Shown: piece by piece, positions 47,219-55,589 of the stretch
Position numbering within the stretch: the first letter of the stretch is position 1
How the letters are laid out: each line of letters begins with the position of its first letter
Source of the DNA: an uncultured Pelagibacteraceae bacterium
GTDB taxonomy: Bacteria > Pseudomonadota > Alphaproteobacteria > Pelagibacterales > Pelagibacteraceae
Length of the DNA: 64,000 nt
Reading direction: 5' to 3'
Assembly: GCA_902557935.1 (NCBI GenBank)
Contig: CACECJ010000002.1
Span: forward strand, 30,660-94,659
The notes under the pieces: generated by a model
What the model was told of the DNA's origin: nothing
What the model saw: only the letters and a program-made list of their open reading frames with translations
Database searches by the model: none
Position numbers and translations under genes: made by a program

Positions 47219-47949
47219 TATCTATTTCAATAATAATTCCTTGTTATAATGATGAAAAAATTATTGAAAAAAAACTAATCTTATTGGTTAAAAAATTAAA
47301 GTCTATTAAAGCCAAATTTGAAATTCTAGCTATAGATGACGGGAGTAAAGACAAAACCTTTGTAAAACTTAATAAAATTAAACAGAATTATAAAAATGTT
47401 AAAATTTATTATAATAAGAGAAATATGGGAAAATCATACTCAATTAGAAAGGGCTTAAAAAAATCAAAATATAATTATGTGATATTAACTGACAGTGATT
47501 TACCTTATTTTTATGTATTTTCAAAAATTGTTAAGTATTTTAAAAAAGATTACGATTTTGTATTTGTTAACAGAAGGCATAAAAAAAGTTCAATACAGAA
47601 AAAAGATTTATCTTTTTATCAAAAAACAAGATACTTAGCAGGTTATATTGTAAGTTTAATAATTAGATCATTACTTAACTTAAATATAGATGGAGGAGAT
47701 ACACAATCAGGGCTTAAAGGATTTAAGAAAATTAAAAATTTTGAAGATTATGAATTTATATCTTTTAAATTTTTCTTAGATCTTGAAATATTTTATTTAT
47801 ATCGAAAACTTAATAAAAAATTTTTTTCTATCCCTGTTAAATATGATATTGATGAAAATTCATCTATTCAAATCTTTTCGGTTAAAAATTTTGCAATATT
47901 AAGTGAGCTTACAAAGGTTATTTTAAAATTAAAATCTCAAAGATACTAA
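47215..47949 (+). CDS. GT2 family glycosyltransferase, dolichyl-phosphate-mannose-synthase-like
   Basis: This is a GT-A fold enzyme of 244 residues without membrane helices. SIIIPCYNDEKIIEKKL opens the protein, the nucleotide site is ILAIDDGSKDKT, and the metal-binding DxD is in VILTDSDLPYFY. GGDTQSGLKGFKK is typical of DPM1-like and GtrB-like enzymes, which transfer a sugar to polyprenyl phosphate. It could feed the neighbouring GT-C-like membrane protein. It converges on a methyltransferase gene with a 4-base stop overlap. Confidence 0.85.
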   Translation: MISISIIIPCYNDEKIIEKKLILLVKKLKSIKAKFEILAIDDGSKDKTFVKLNKIKQNYKNVKIYYNKRNMGKSYSIRKGLKKSKYNYVILTDSDLPYFYVFSKIVKYFKKDYDFVFVNRRHKKSSIQKKDLSFYQKTRYLAGYIVSLIIRSLLNLNIDGGDTQSGLKGFKKIKNFEDYEFISFKFFLDLEIFYLYRKLNKKFFSIPVKYDIDENSSIQIFSVKNFAILSELTKVILKLKSQRY

Positions 47950-48641
47950 GAACATTCTATAACACAGTAAAAAGATAAATTTTTTACAGGTAAAATAAAC
48001 GGGCTTCTTAAAAATTTCTTTATCTTAAAATAATGGCTTAGTACAATTAAAATTTCATTTAGTGAATTAAGATGTTCATGACTCATTATTTTTGAATAAT
48101 CTAAACCATATTTTGCTCTAAAACCTAAACCTGTCGTTAGTTTCCATCCTAATTTAAAGGCCAGCTCACCTTCACAAGGAATTGCAATTTGTAAAGTGCC
48201 ATTTTTTTTTAAAAGTTCTCTGCATTTTTCCGTAATTCGAGGCAAATCTTCTAAGTGTTCAAAAGTCATTATTGAAATTATCCGATCGTATTTTTTATTC
48301 TTAATTTCAAATAAAGATTCATAGAAATTATTAATTTTTTTAATTTCAATGCTATCTTGGTAAAGATTTTTAAATGGCTCAACTATGTCATATACTGAGT
48401 AATTTTTTTCGTGCTTTAAATGATTTAAAGTTCCAGCACCTATTTCAAGAATTTCTTCATTATGAATTTGTTTATTTGAAATCACTTTGTGAGCCCAACT
48501 TTCCATATAACTACTTAAGAAATTAAAAAACCCTTTGCCTTCCCTATTGTCTTTGTAGTGGCGCTCGTAAATACTCATATATTGTTCTGTAAGCCTAGGT
48601 CTTTTTTTTGGAAATCTTTTTTTTATCTCTAGAAAATCCAT
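47946..48641 (-). CDS. Class I SAM-dependent methyltransferase
   Basis: This 231-residue protein has a Rossmann methyltransferase core. Motif I is EEILEIGAGTLNHLKH near residue 64, an acidic VYDIVEP follows, and the later motifs are DRIISIMTFEHLEDLPR and LLKKNGTLQIAIPCEGE. The start of the protein (RPRLTEQYMSIYERHY) and the C-terminus have no recognised function. It probably methylates a sugar or glycan and is last in the leftward SDR-SDR-methyltransferase group. Confidence 0.8.
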   Translation of the reverse strand: MDFLEIKKRFPKKRPRLTEQYMSIYERHYKDNREGKGFFNFLSSYMESWAHKVISNKQIHNEEILEIGAGTLNHLKHEKNYSVYDIVEPFKNLYQDSIEIKKINNFYESLFEIKNKKYDRIISIMTFEHLEDLPRITEKCRELLKKNGTLQIAIPCEGELAFKLGWKLTTGLGFRAKYGLDYSKIMSHEHLNSLNEILIVLSHYFKIKKFLRSPFILPVKNLSFYCVIECS

Positions 48642-48643
48642 AA

Positions 48644-49690
48644 TTAAATATAAAATTTTATTAGTTCATCTAAAATTTTTTTTGATGTATAAATTTGTTT
48701 CCATTTCGGATAATGTTTTTTAAATTTTCTAAGATCTGATACGTACCAAATGTGATCTCCTGTTCTGTTTTGTTTAACAAACTTTTTCTTAATCTTAATT
48801 TTACAAACTTTTTCAATGTAATCTAAAGCTTCTAAAATTGAACAATTTGATTTACTACCTCCTCCTATATTATAAATTTCACCTTTTTTAGGTTTTTTAA
48901 AAAATTCCCAAAAACTATTTATTAAGTCCAGACTATGAATGTTGTCTCTAACTTGTTTTCCTTTGTAGCCTAAAATACTATATTTCTTGTTTTCAATCGA
49001 TGACTTTACTAGATATGATAAAAAACCATGTAGCTTTGTTCCAGCATGTGCTGGTCCAGTAATACAACCTGCTCTAAAACAAGCGCAGTTGAGTCCAATA
49101 TTTTTACCGTATTCTTGTACGATAAGATCTGCATAGGTTTTTGAAACACCAAAAAAACTATGAATATTATTATCAATTGACATATTTTCATTAATACCTT
49201 TTGAAAAATTATTATTAGAACTAATTTCCCATCGGGTTTTTTTTTCAATAAATTTAAGTTTGTTAGGGTTATCTCCGTAAACCTTATTTGTTGACATAAA
49301 TATAAAAACTGCTCTTGGACAATAGTGATGAGTATTTTCCAATAAATTAAGCGTTGATTTAGCATTAATGTCGAAATCTATCATTGGATAATTTTTAGCC
49401 CAATCATGTGATGGTTGAGCTGCTGCGTGTATGATAAGTTTTATTTTTTTATTATATTTTTTAAAAATTCTTTTTATAGAGTTTTTATCTCTTATATCAT
49501 AATTATAGTGATGATATTTCTTTATTTTTTTTAAATTTTTTTTAATTGATGTGGTATCTCCCTCATTTCCAAAGAAAAATTTTCTTCGATTATTATCAAT
49601 ACCAATTACCCTATAACCCTTTAAAGCAAAAAATTTAACTGATTCAGACCCAACTAGACCACATGATCCAGTTACTAAAACTATAGACAT
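48644..49690 (-). CDS. SDR-family CDP-paratose 2-epimerase-like protein (FxxxK variant)
   Basis: This 348-residue NAD-dependent sugar-nucleotide enzyme is close to the CDP-paratose/CDP-tyvelose 2-epimerase group. It has the NAD loop VTGSCGLVGSESVKFFA, then HAAAQPSHDWA, RAGCITGPAHAGTKLHGFL and GYKGKQVRDNIHS. At the active site STNKVYGDNP is present, but the usual YxxxK reads FGVSK, so the catalytic Tyr is Phe. I recall the same change in related proteins. The next gene is a second SDR of the same wider family, with no gap. The substrate is unknown. Confidence 0.8.
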   Translation of the reverse strand: MSIVLVTGSCGLVGSESVKFFALKGYRVIGIDNNRRKFFFGNEGDTTSIKKNLKKIKKYHHYNYDIRDKNSIKRIFKKYNKKIKLIIHAAAQPSHDWAKNYPMIDFDINAKSTLNLLENTHHYCPRAVFIFMSTNKVYGDNPNKLKFIEKKTRWEISSNNNFSKGINENMSIDNNIHSFFGVSKTYADLIVQEYGKNIGLNCACFRAGCITGPAHAGTKLHGFLSYLVKSSIENKKYSILGYKGKQVRDNIHSLDLINSFWEFFKKPKKGEIYNIGGGSKSNCSILEALDYIEKVCKIKIKKKFVKQNRTGDHIWYVSDLRKFKKHYPKWKQIYTSKKILDELIKFYI

Positions 49691-50709
49691 TAAAAATACT
49701 TCTCCATTATTTTTTTATTATTAATTAACCATTTGTATATATCTCTAATTATATCATTAGAGCTTAGTTTGGGTTTCCAATTATAATATTTCCTAACTTT
49801 AAAATTATTAGAAACAAAATAAGGTACATCAAATAATGATGTGTGTTTTTCTTTGAAAATTTTTAATTTATTTTTTGAAATTTTTTGACATTTTTTCGTT
49901 AAATCTCTTAAACTTATTGTATTTTTTAAACCCCCGCCTATATCAAATGTTAAGTTAGAGATAGATTTAATTTTTCTAATTTGTTTATAAATGATTTCAC
50001 AGACATCATTTATATGAATTACATCCCTTAATTGATTACCATATCCCCCGTATCCTTTGTATGATAATTTTTTTTTGTTAATATGCCTAGCTACCCATAA
50101 TGAAATAAAACCTTGATCTACTTTTCCGAATTGCCAAGGTCCGCTTATTACTCCAAACCTATTAATTATATATTTAAAATTATACATATAACTATATTCC
50201 TTTATAAGCATTTCTGAACTTAATTTTGTAAATCCATAAAGTGATATTGGGGAGTCGTTGCTAAATGTTTCATCTATTTTGATTTTCGGCAAAATTTTTT
50301 TTTTTTTATTTTTTATCAAAGAATTAAGTTTTTTTATCGAATAAACTCTACTTGATGATAAAAATATTACGTTGGATTTCTCTTTTTTAATTTTTTCTAA
50401 TAAGTTAAAAGTTCCAACTAAATTAGTATAAAAAACTTTTTTTGGGATTTTCTTAGAGTCTTCTATCGCTGTTTCAGCACAACAATCAATTATAAGATCA
50501 AATCTAGGAAGAGATGAAAGGTTATTATTCGATATATCAAGCTTATAATTTTTAATCCCAAAAGAATGTAGTCTTTTCATATTAATTTTTGAGCCATCTC
50601 TATGTAAGTTATCTAAACTATAGATTTTATATTTTGAGGATTTTTTTGTTAAATAGATCGCCAAATTTGATCCAACAAAGCCGCAACCACCAGTAATTAA
50701 TATTTTCAT
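49690..50709 (-). CDS. SDR-family nucleotide-sugar epimerase/dehydratase (paratose epimerase-like)
   Basis: This 339-residue SDR has the NAD loop MKILITGGCGFVGSNLAIYL. Its active site has SSSRVYS and an intact Tyr-Lys pair in YGFTK. The block GPWQFGKVDQGFISLWVARH and KGYGGYGNQLRDVIHINDV resembles CDP-paratose 2-epimerase-like proteins. It overlaps the downstream SDR by one base; the two are paralogues and may act in sequence or together. The start codon is 47 bases from the divergent GT2 gene. Confidence 0.8.
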   Translation of the reverse strand: MKILITGGCGFVGSNLAIYLTKKSSKYKIYSLDNLHRDGSKINMKRLHSFGIKNYKLDISNNNLSSLPRFDLIIDCCAETAIEDSKKIPKKVFYTNLVGTFNLLEKIKKEKSNVIFLSSSRVYSIKKLNSLIKNKKKKILPKIKIDETFSNDSPISLYGFTKLSSEMLIKEYSYMYNFKYIINRFGVISGPWQFGKVDQGFISLWVARHINKKKLSYKGYGGYGNQLRDVIHINDVCEIIYKQIRKIKSISNLTFDIGGGLKNTISLRDLTKKCQKISKNKLKIFKEKHTSLFDVPYFVSNNFKVRKYYNWKPKLSSNDIIRDIYKWLINNKKIMEKYF

Positions 50710-50756
50710 AAAAATAGATATATATATCGATAATGTGTATATAATATTAAGCTAAG

Positions 50757-51464
50757 ATGTTATCAATAATAATACCTCTCAAAAATGAGGAAGAAGCAAT
50801 AAAATCGACTGTTGAAAAAATTATCTATCAATTACATAACATAAAATACGAAATTATTCTTATTGATGATTTTAGTGAAGATCGGACATCTGCAATCGCT
50901 GAAAAGTATTCAAAAGAAAATACTAGCATAAAGTTTTTTAAAAATGAAAAAAAGGGTTTGGGTCCATTAATAAATTTAGGAGTAGAGAAATCTTCTGGAA
51001 GTTATATAGCTATTATGATGGCGGATCTCTCTGATGATATTGAGGATCTTAAAAAATATTACGAAATAATAAATGAATCAAATTACGACGCAATCTTGGG
51101 AACAAGATTTTCAAATTACTCAAAATTAGAAAACTATCCTTTAACAAAGCTTATTTTGAATAGATTGTTTAATTATTTTGTAAAGGTAATTTTCCTAAGC
51201 GACTATAATGATTTCACAAATGCTTTTAAAATTTACAAAAAAACGACTTTAATCAAACTTAGACCATTTGTGTCGGAAAGCTTCAATATATTTTTAGAGC
51301 TGCCATTAAAAGTAATTTCGAGAAAATATGAATATAAGATAATACCAATCAATTGGAAAAATAGAAAAGATGGCAAATCAAAATTTAAAATTAAGGAGCT
51401 GGGAGCAAAATATATTTTTACATTAATCTATTGTTTTGCTGAAAAAATACTACTTAAAAAGTAA
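50757..51464 (+). CDS. GT2 family glycosyltransferase, polyprenyl-phosphate type
   Basis: This 235-residue GT-A enzyme starts LSIIIPLKNEEEAIKSTVE, with EIILIDDFSEDRTSAIAE as the nucleotide site and IAIMMADLSDDIEDLKKY in place of the usual DxD region. GTRFSNYSKLENYPLTK and the C-terminal half fit DPM1/GtrB-like glycosyltransferases. No C-terminal membrane helices are present. It is a single rightward gene between leftward groups. Donor and acceptor are unknown. Confidence 0.82.
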   Translation: MLSIIIPLKNEEEAIKSTVEKIIYQLHNIKYEIILIDDFSEDRTSAIAEKYSKENTSIKFFKNEKKGLGPLINLGVEKSSGSYIAIMMADLSDDIEDLKKYYEIINESNYDAILGTRFSNYSKLENYPLTKLILNRLFNYFVKVIFLSDYNDFTNAFKIYKKTTLIKLRPFVSESFNIFLELPLKVISRKYEYKIIPINWKNRKDGKSKFKIKELGAKYIFTLIYCFAEKILLKK

Positions 51465-51474
51465 GAAAAAATTT

Positions 51475-52809
51475 TTAAAATATAAAATATCTGTAGTAAA
51501 AACTTGTAAATAAAAATAAAAAAAAATAAGTGAATACAATAACAAAAGACGTGCTATTTTTTAAAGCTTGTATTTGGCTTTTTTTTAATTCGATAAGTGT
51601 AAAAAATAATATTAGGACTAATGGTTCAAAATATTCTTGAAAAATAAATTTCGGAAAGCAATAAATTAAAAGACTCAAAAATAAAATAATATTTCTTTTA
51701 TTCATTTGCATATATTCAAAAATGTATACAAAGCCAAAAGATGAAAAAAGAATAAAAATTATGTAATTTTTTTCAAATATTAAGTTATTTAACTTTAAAA
51801 AGAAGCCTCCGCCAAGTTTGGTCATAGTTAAAAATTCAAGAAAATTAAAATAATATAAGAAAAATAAAAATAAAAAAAATATCATAAAAATCATTAAAAT
51901 TTTGAAATCTATTAAATTTTTATTTTTTTTTAAAAGATAAATTTTTTCAATTATCTTAAAAGGTAGTAAATAGAAATAAAATATAGAAGCAAAAAATATC
52001 AAATTCTTTAAAACAAATCTTGGATGATGAAATTCGTAAATAAAATTAGTTTTTTCAAAACCCTCTCCCATAAAAAGTGATCCGCCCCAGAGGTAAAGTA
52101 AAGTAAATCCTGGAACTGAAAAAATTAGATAGTATAAACTTGAAATTTTTAAATGATTTAGTTTTTTACTAAATATAAAATATAGTGATAAGAAAATTGG
52201 GAAAAAAATTAGATAAGGCCTCGTATAAAGTGCTAAACTAGAAAATATACAAATAAAGAGAATATTCTTATGATGATTCTTAAAATTATCCTTTTCCATT
52301 TTTACAAAAAACTTGATTGCTATTAGTAAAAACAGCCACCCAAAGTTTTCTGTTAACCCCCAAAATGCAGATGATCTAAAAAAAGGTAAAATTAGAAAAA
52401 TGCTAGAATAAAGCATTGAGTCAATTTGTGAAATTTTAAATTTGAGTTTTAAAATTTGAGAAAAAATATAAACGTTTAGTATAGAAATAACTGTAATTGA
52501 AAACTGGAAAATAAATTGATTATAAGTAAACGGATTTAAATAAGCATTAATTATATGAAATAGTGGTAAGCTGCCTTCACCTATTTTTCCATAGTTTATT
52601 AAAGTATTTAAAAAGTCTTTTTTAAATGATTCTATTGCAGGCCAAGTAAATTTCTTAAAATCTAATTCAGCGCCACCAGCAATATTCTCTCTTAAATAAA
52701 AACCTAAAAAATATAAAATTAAAATAGAAATAAAAAATAATAATTTTATATAATAATTATTTTTATTTGTAATATTTTTAAAATTTTTAATACCTGACAA
52801 TTTTAACAT
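51475..52809 (-). CDS. Polytopic membrane protein, possible GT-C glycosyltransferase
   Basis: This 444-residue protein is almost wholly hydrophobic, with about 11-12 membrane helices. The first periplasmic loop holds LRENIAGGAELDFKKFTWPA and then GEGSLPLFHIINAY, an arrangement seen in lipid-linked sugar transferases, where an acidic residue in that loop is catalytic. I do not recognise a named family. Extreme Phe/Leu/Ile content and an AT-rich sequence fit the island. It converges on the GT2 gene with a 10-base gap and is divergent from the kinase fusion gene. Confidence 0.6.
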   Translation of the reverse strand: MLKLSGIKNFKNITNKNNYYIKLLFFISILILYFLGFYLRENIAGGAELDFKKFTWPAIESFKKDFLNTLINYGKIGEGSLPLFHIINAYLNPFTYNQFIFQFSITVISILNVYIFSQILKLKFKISQIDSMLYSSIFLILPFFRSSAFWGLTENFGWLFLLIAIKFFVKMEKDNFKNHHKNILFICIFSSLALYTRPYLIFFPIFLSLYFIFSKKLNHLKISSLYYLIFSVPGFTLLYLWGGSLFMGEGFEKTNFIYEFHHPRFVLKNLIFFASIFYFYLLPFKIIEKIYLLKKNKNLIDFKILMIFMIFFLFLFFLYYFNFLEFLTMTKLGGGFFLKLNNLIFEKNYIIFILFSSFGFVYIFEYMQMNKRNIILFLSLLIYCFPKFIFQEYFEPLVLILFFTLIELKKSQIQALKNSTSFVIVFTYFFLFLFTSFYYRYFIF

Positions 52810-52863
52810 TTGTGATTTTTATTTTGTATTGCATATACCTTGGTGAAAGTATATGTAATTATC

Positions 52864-53640
52864 ATGAAAAAAAAGATTTTAATAATGGGTCTACCTGGTG
52901 CAGGAAAAACTTATTTAGCCGAAAGACTTGCTCCATTAATTAACGCCACCTGGCTTAACGCTGATAAAGTAAGGAAAGAGGTAAATGATTGGGACTTCAG
53001 TCCAGAAGGAAGACAGAGACAAGCTAAAAGAATGAAAGATTTAGCCGAAAAATCAATAGAAGAAGGAAGGCACGTGATAGCTGATTTTGTGTGTCCAACA
53101 GAAAAAACTAGAATAGATTTTAATGCGAATATAATAATCTGGATGGATACAATCGAAAAAGGTCGATTTGAAGATACTAATAAAATTTTCGTCCCTCCTA
53201 AAAAATTTAATTTTAGAATTAAAGAAAAGAATGGAGAAATATGGGCTATGAAAATTGCGGAGGAAATAGAAAAATATAAATGGGATAATAAAAAACCCAC
53301 CGCACAAATGCTAGGCAGATGGCAACCGTGGCATGAGGGCCATCAAAAATTATTTGACGAAATTGTAAAGAAAACAGGTCAAGTAAACATAATGGTGAGA
53401 GATGTACAAGGAGTTGGTGATAACCCGTTTGATTTTTCTACAGTTAAGAAAAATATAGAGAATGCATTATCAAGTTTTGGTGAGAGAGTAAAAATTACAT
53501 TGGTGCCAAACATAACTAACATTTGTTATGGAAGGGGTGTAGGATACAAAATTGAAGAGATAGTTCTAGAGGAAACAATACAAAAAATTTCAGCAACTGA
53601 GATTAGAAAAAAAATGAGGCAAGAAGGAAAATTAAAATAA
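52864..53640 (+). CDS. APS kinase-like / HxGH nucleotidylyltransferase fusion protein
   Basis: This 258-residue bifunctional protein is read from the ATG at 52864; the track uses a TTG at 52840. The N-terminal part (about 1-145) is APS kinase-like, with P-loop MGLPGAGKT, LNADKVRKEVNDWDFSPEGR and RHVIADFVCPTEKTR. The C-terminal part (about 150-258) is a small nucleotidylyltransferase with GRWQPWHEGHQKL (HxGH motif) and SATEIRKKMR (ISxTxIR motif). Full-size ATP sulfurylase is about 390 residues, so this is not that enzyme in ordinary form. It could make PAPS for the sulfotransferases here, or activate another small molecule. Confidence 0.8.
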   Translation: MKKKILIMGLPGAGKTYLAERLAPLINATWLNADKVRKEVNDWDFSPEGRQRQAKRMKDLAEKSIEEGRHVIADFVCPTEKTRIDFNANIIIWMDTIEKGRFEDTNKIFVPPKKFNFRIKEKNGEIWAMKIAEEIEKYKWDNKKPTAQMLGRWQPWHEGHQKLFDEIVKKTGQVNIMVRDVQGVGDNPFDFSTVKKNIENALSSFGERVKITLVPNITNICYGRGVGYKIEEIVLEETIQKISATEIRKKMRQEGKLK

Positions 53641-53641
53641 C

Positions 53642-54364
53642 CTACCTATTTATTGAGTGAAATCTAGCTTGTGCAGACCATTTTACTTTGTGAGATGCTA
53701 GATTTATACCTGACTTATGTATTGTTTTAAAATCAATTAAAATTATATCACCTTTTTTTGTTTCAAATGAGGTTTCTCTTTTTTTTTTAAGGATCGGAGA
53801 TATCACTACAGATGGCACAATAGCTGATGAAGATTTTTTAAATCTTTTAAATTTAACATTTTTTATTTTGTGGCTCGATTCTTTAAAAACTAAAGGACCC
53901 ATTTCGTAAGTTATATCCACTAATGAAATCCACACCACTATAGAGTTTACGTTTTTAAATTTATTATACTGTTCATCAAAATGCCAAGGCAAATTGGCGA
54001 GACGATCATTTCCTGGTATTTGTAGTCTCAATCTGTGATTATTACATATTAGAGGATTATTCTTACTCAAAATTTTTTTTATAATTCCAAGTTGAATATC
54101 ATCATTAAGTAAATTATGTAAACTTGGTAATAGGTTAATTTTATCATTAAGACTACCAGAAATTTTTTTGTTTTTCTTAAATTTAGAAAAAATAATCTGG
54201 TCAAAATCTTCAATTTTTTTTAATCTTTTTTTAAAATAAAAATTTAGGAAATTAACTACTTCTAATTGATGTTTTTTAAAATTTTTATTTTTGCATAAAA
54301 ATTTTTTAATATGACAAAAACCTTTTATTTTAAGATCTTTTTTTATTTTGTTAACATTTAGCAT
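53642..54364 (-). CDS. Phytanoyl-CoA dioxygenase (PhyH) family Fe(II)/2-oxoglutarate enzyme
   Basis: This 240-residue protein has the jelly-roll dioxygenase layout. The metal HxD is in LPWHFDEQYNKF, the distal His in IHKSGINLASHK, and a 2-oxoglutarate-binding Arg lies in SAQARFHSIN. WISLVDITYEMGPLVFKESSHK is the PhyH block. In an island of glycan genes it may hydroxylate a sugar, lipid or phosphonate. The phosphonate idea is inference: the PhnY* dioxygenases that act on 2-aminoethylphosphonate are of this type. It lies next to the kinase fusion gene with a 1-base gap. Confidence 0.8.
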   Translation of the reverse strand: MLNVNKIKKDLKIKGFCHIKKFLCKNKNFKKHQLEVVNFLNFYFKKRLKKIEDFDQIIFSKFKKNKKISGSLNDKINLLPSLHNLLNDDIQLGIIKKILSKNNPLICNNHRLRLQIPGNDRLANLPWHFDEQYNKFKNVNSIVVWISLVDITYEMGPLVFKESSHKIKNVKFKRFKKSSSAIVPSVVISPILKKKRETSFETKKGDIILIDFKTIHKSGINLASHKVKWSAQARFHSINR

Positions 54365-54378
54365 AGTAAAAAAAAGTT

Positions 54379-55404
54379 TTATAACTTTTCAATTAAATAT
54401 CTTAGTTCTCCATTCCCATAAAGTAATTTAAAATGCTTGAATTTTTCATAACTTTCTAGATGTGTATTTTTATTAGTTTTTATCTTTTTAAATAAAAAAT
54501 TTTTTTTTTCAAACCATTTCTCTAATGATATTTTACTTACATGATCCTCGATTTCTACATACCAGCTATCCAAAAAAATTGTTCTTCTAGATGGAATATT
54601 TATAAAATCTAAAATATTTTTACTCAAATTAAATTCTATTTTTTTCATAATGCCCCTCATTTTTTTTCTTGAATACCAGTATAATCCTCCCGAGCCATAT
54701 AAATAGATAAAACCTTTTCCGCCCTTTTTTAAAACTCTATTAAATTCATTAAGACCTTTTTTTAAATTTCCTGTGTGATGTAATACACCTTTGCAAAAAA
54801 CATAATCAAATGAAGAATTTTTAAAAGGCAACTTCAAAACTGAACTTTTTCTGAATTCAACATTTTTAATTCCTTTTAATTTTTTATATTTTTTTGCTAC
54901 TTTTAAACCATCATCTCCAAGATCAACTCCGATAACTTTTTTTGCACCCTTTTTTGCAAGAGCAAATGAAAACCTTCCGCTTCCGCAACCCATATCAAGG
55001 ACTTTTTTATTTTTTATAAAAATTAAATGACTTTTGTTATTTTTGTAAAATTCGTCAAGAATTTTACTTGAATTAATTTTGTTATCTTTCAACCTATCTT
55101 TCCAAAGAACTCCAAACAATTTTTTTGTTAGAATATGTTTTTTTGTTTTTGTTTTTTCTGGGTAATAACCAAAATTTTTTACAGTTTCTAAATATCTTAT
55201 ACAATTATCCAGGGTAATATTTATTTTATTGAAAGGAGTTGTTGTTTTTTTTGTTAATTTATTTTTTTTAACAAATGGATCTTCTAAATATAAATTTCTA
55301 AAATACTCATGAAGCGCTAAAATTATTTGCACTTGGTGTGTTTTAACAAGCTTATCAGCTAAAGAAAATAATCTATTTGCTTTTGCAAAAATTTTTTGGG
55401 TCAT
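54379..55404 (-). CDS. Class I SAM-dependent methyltransferase (341 aa)
   Basis: This methyltransferase has an extended N-terminal half. Motif I is VLDMGCGSGRFSFALAKKGAKKVIGVD near residue 138, followed by FDYVFCKGVLHHTGNLKKGLNEFNRVLKKGGKGFIYLYG. The first 120 residues (VKTHQVQIILALHEYFRNLYLEDP...) have no family I know. The target is probably a sugar or lipid. It lies between the PhyH gene (14-base gap) and the tRNA-Val-like gene. Confidence 0.82.
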   Translation of the reverse strand: MTQKIFAKANRLFSLADKLVKTHQVQIILALHEYFRNLYLEDPFVKKNKLTKKTTTPFNKINITLDNCIRYLETVKNFGYYPEKTKTKKHILTKKLFGVLWKDRLKDNKINSSKILDEFYKNNKSHLIFIKNKKVLDMGCGSGRFSFALAKKGAKKVIGVDLGDDGLKVAKKYKKLKGIKNVEFRKSSVLKLPFKNSSFDYVFCKGVLHHTGNLKKGLNEFNRVLKKGGKGFIYLYGSGGLYWYSRKKMRGIMKKIEFNLSKNILDFINIPSRRTIFLDSWYVEIEDHVSKISLEKWFEKKNFLFKKIKTNKNTHLESYEKFKHFKLLYGNGELRYLIEKL

Positions 55405-55480
55405 AAAAGTTTAAATAAACAATTAGGCTAAAGGCATTAAAAAAACAAGTCTTTTTAATCCTTTCTCTAATTTTGATTTT

Positions 55481-55555
55481 TGGTGGACCGTGTAGGTAAC
55501 GCTCCTACTGCCTCTCGCATGTCAAGCGAGCACTCTACTTTTGAGCTAACGGTCC
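55481..55555 (-). tRNA. tRNA-Val-like gene (anticodon GAC) with deviant D and T loops
   Basis: The minus strand folds as a full cloverleaf with CCA encoded. Acceptor GGACCGT/ACGGTCC, anticodon stem CTCGC/GCGAG and T stem GTAGG/CCTAC pair perfectly, with anticodon GAC in loop TTGACAT. The D loop is AAAAGTA, without the conserved GG, and the T loop is AGCGTTA instead of TTCRANN. Stems intact but loops divergent suggest a selected, unusual tRNA or a tRNA-like RNA rather than random decay. It is the only RNA gene seen inside the island. Confidence 0.7.
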
Positions 55556-55589
55556 TTTAAAAGATATCTATAATAAATTATTTAGGATA

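Noticed and set aside
49009-49365. Second minus-strand ORF of 118 codons inside the SDR gene
   Set aside because: It is another frame of the same strand within a clear SDR and has no motif; no sign of a frameshift, since the SDR frame is intact end to end.
52840-52863. Upstream TTG start for the kinase fusion
   Set aside because: The ATG at 52864 is immediately before the conserved KKILIMGLPGAGKT strand; the extra eight residues have no support.
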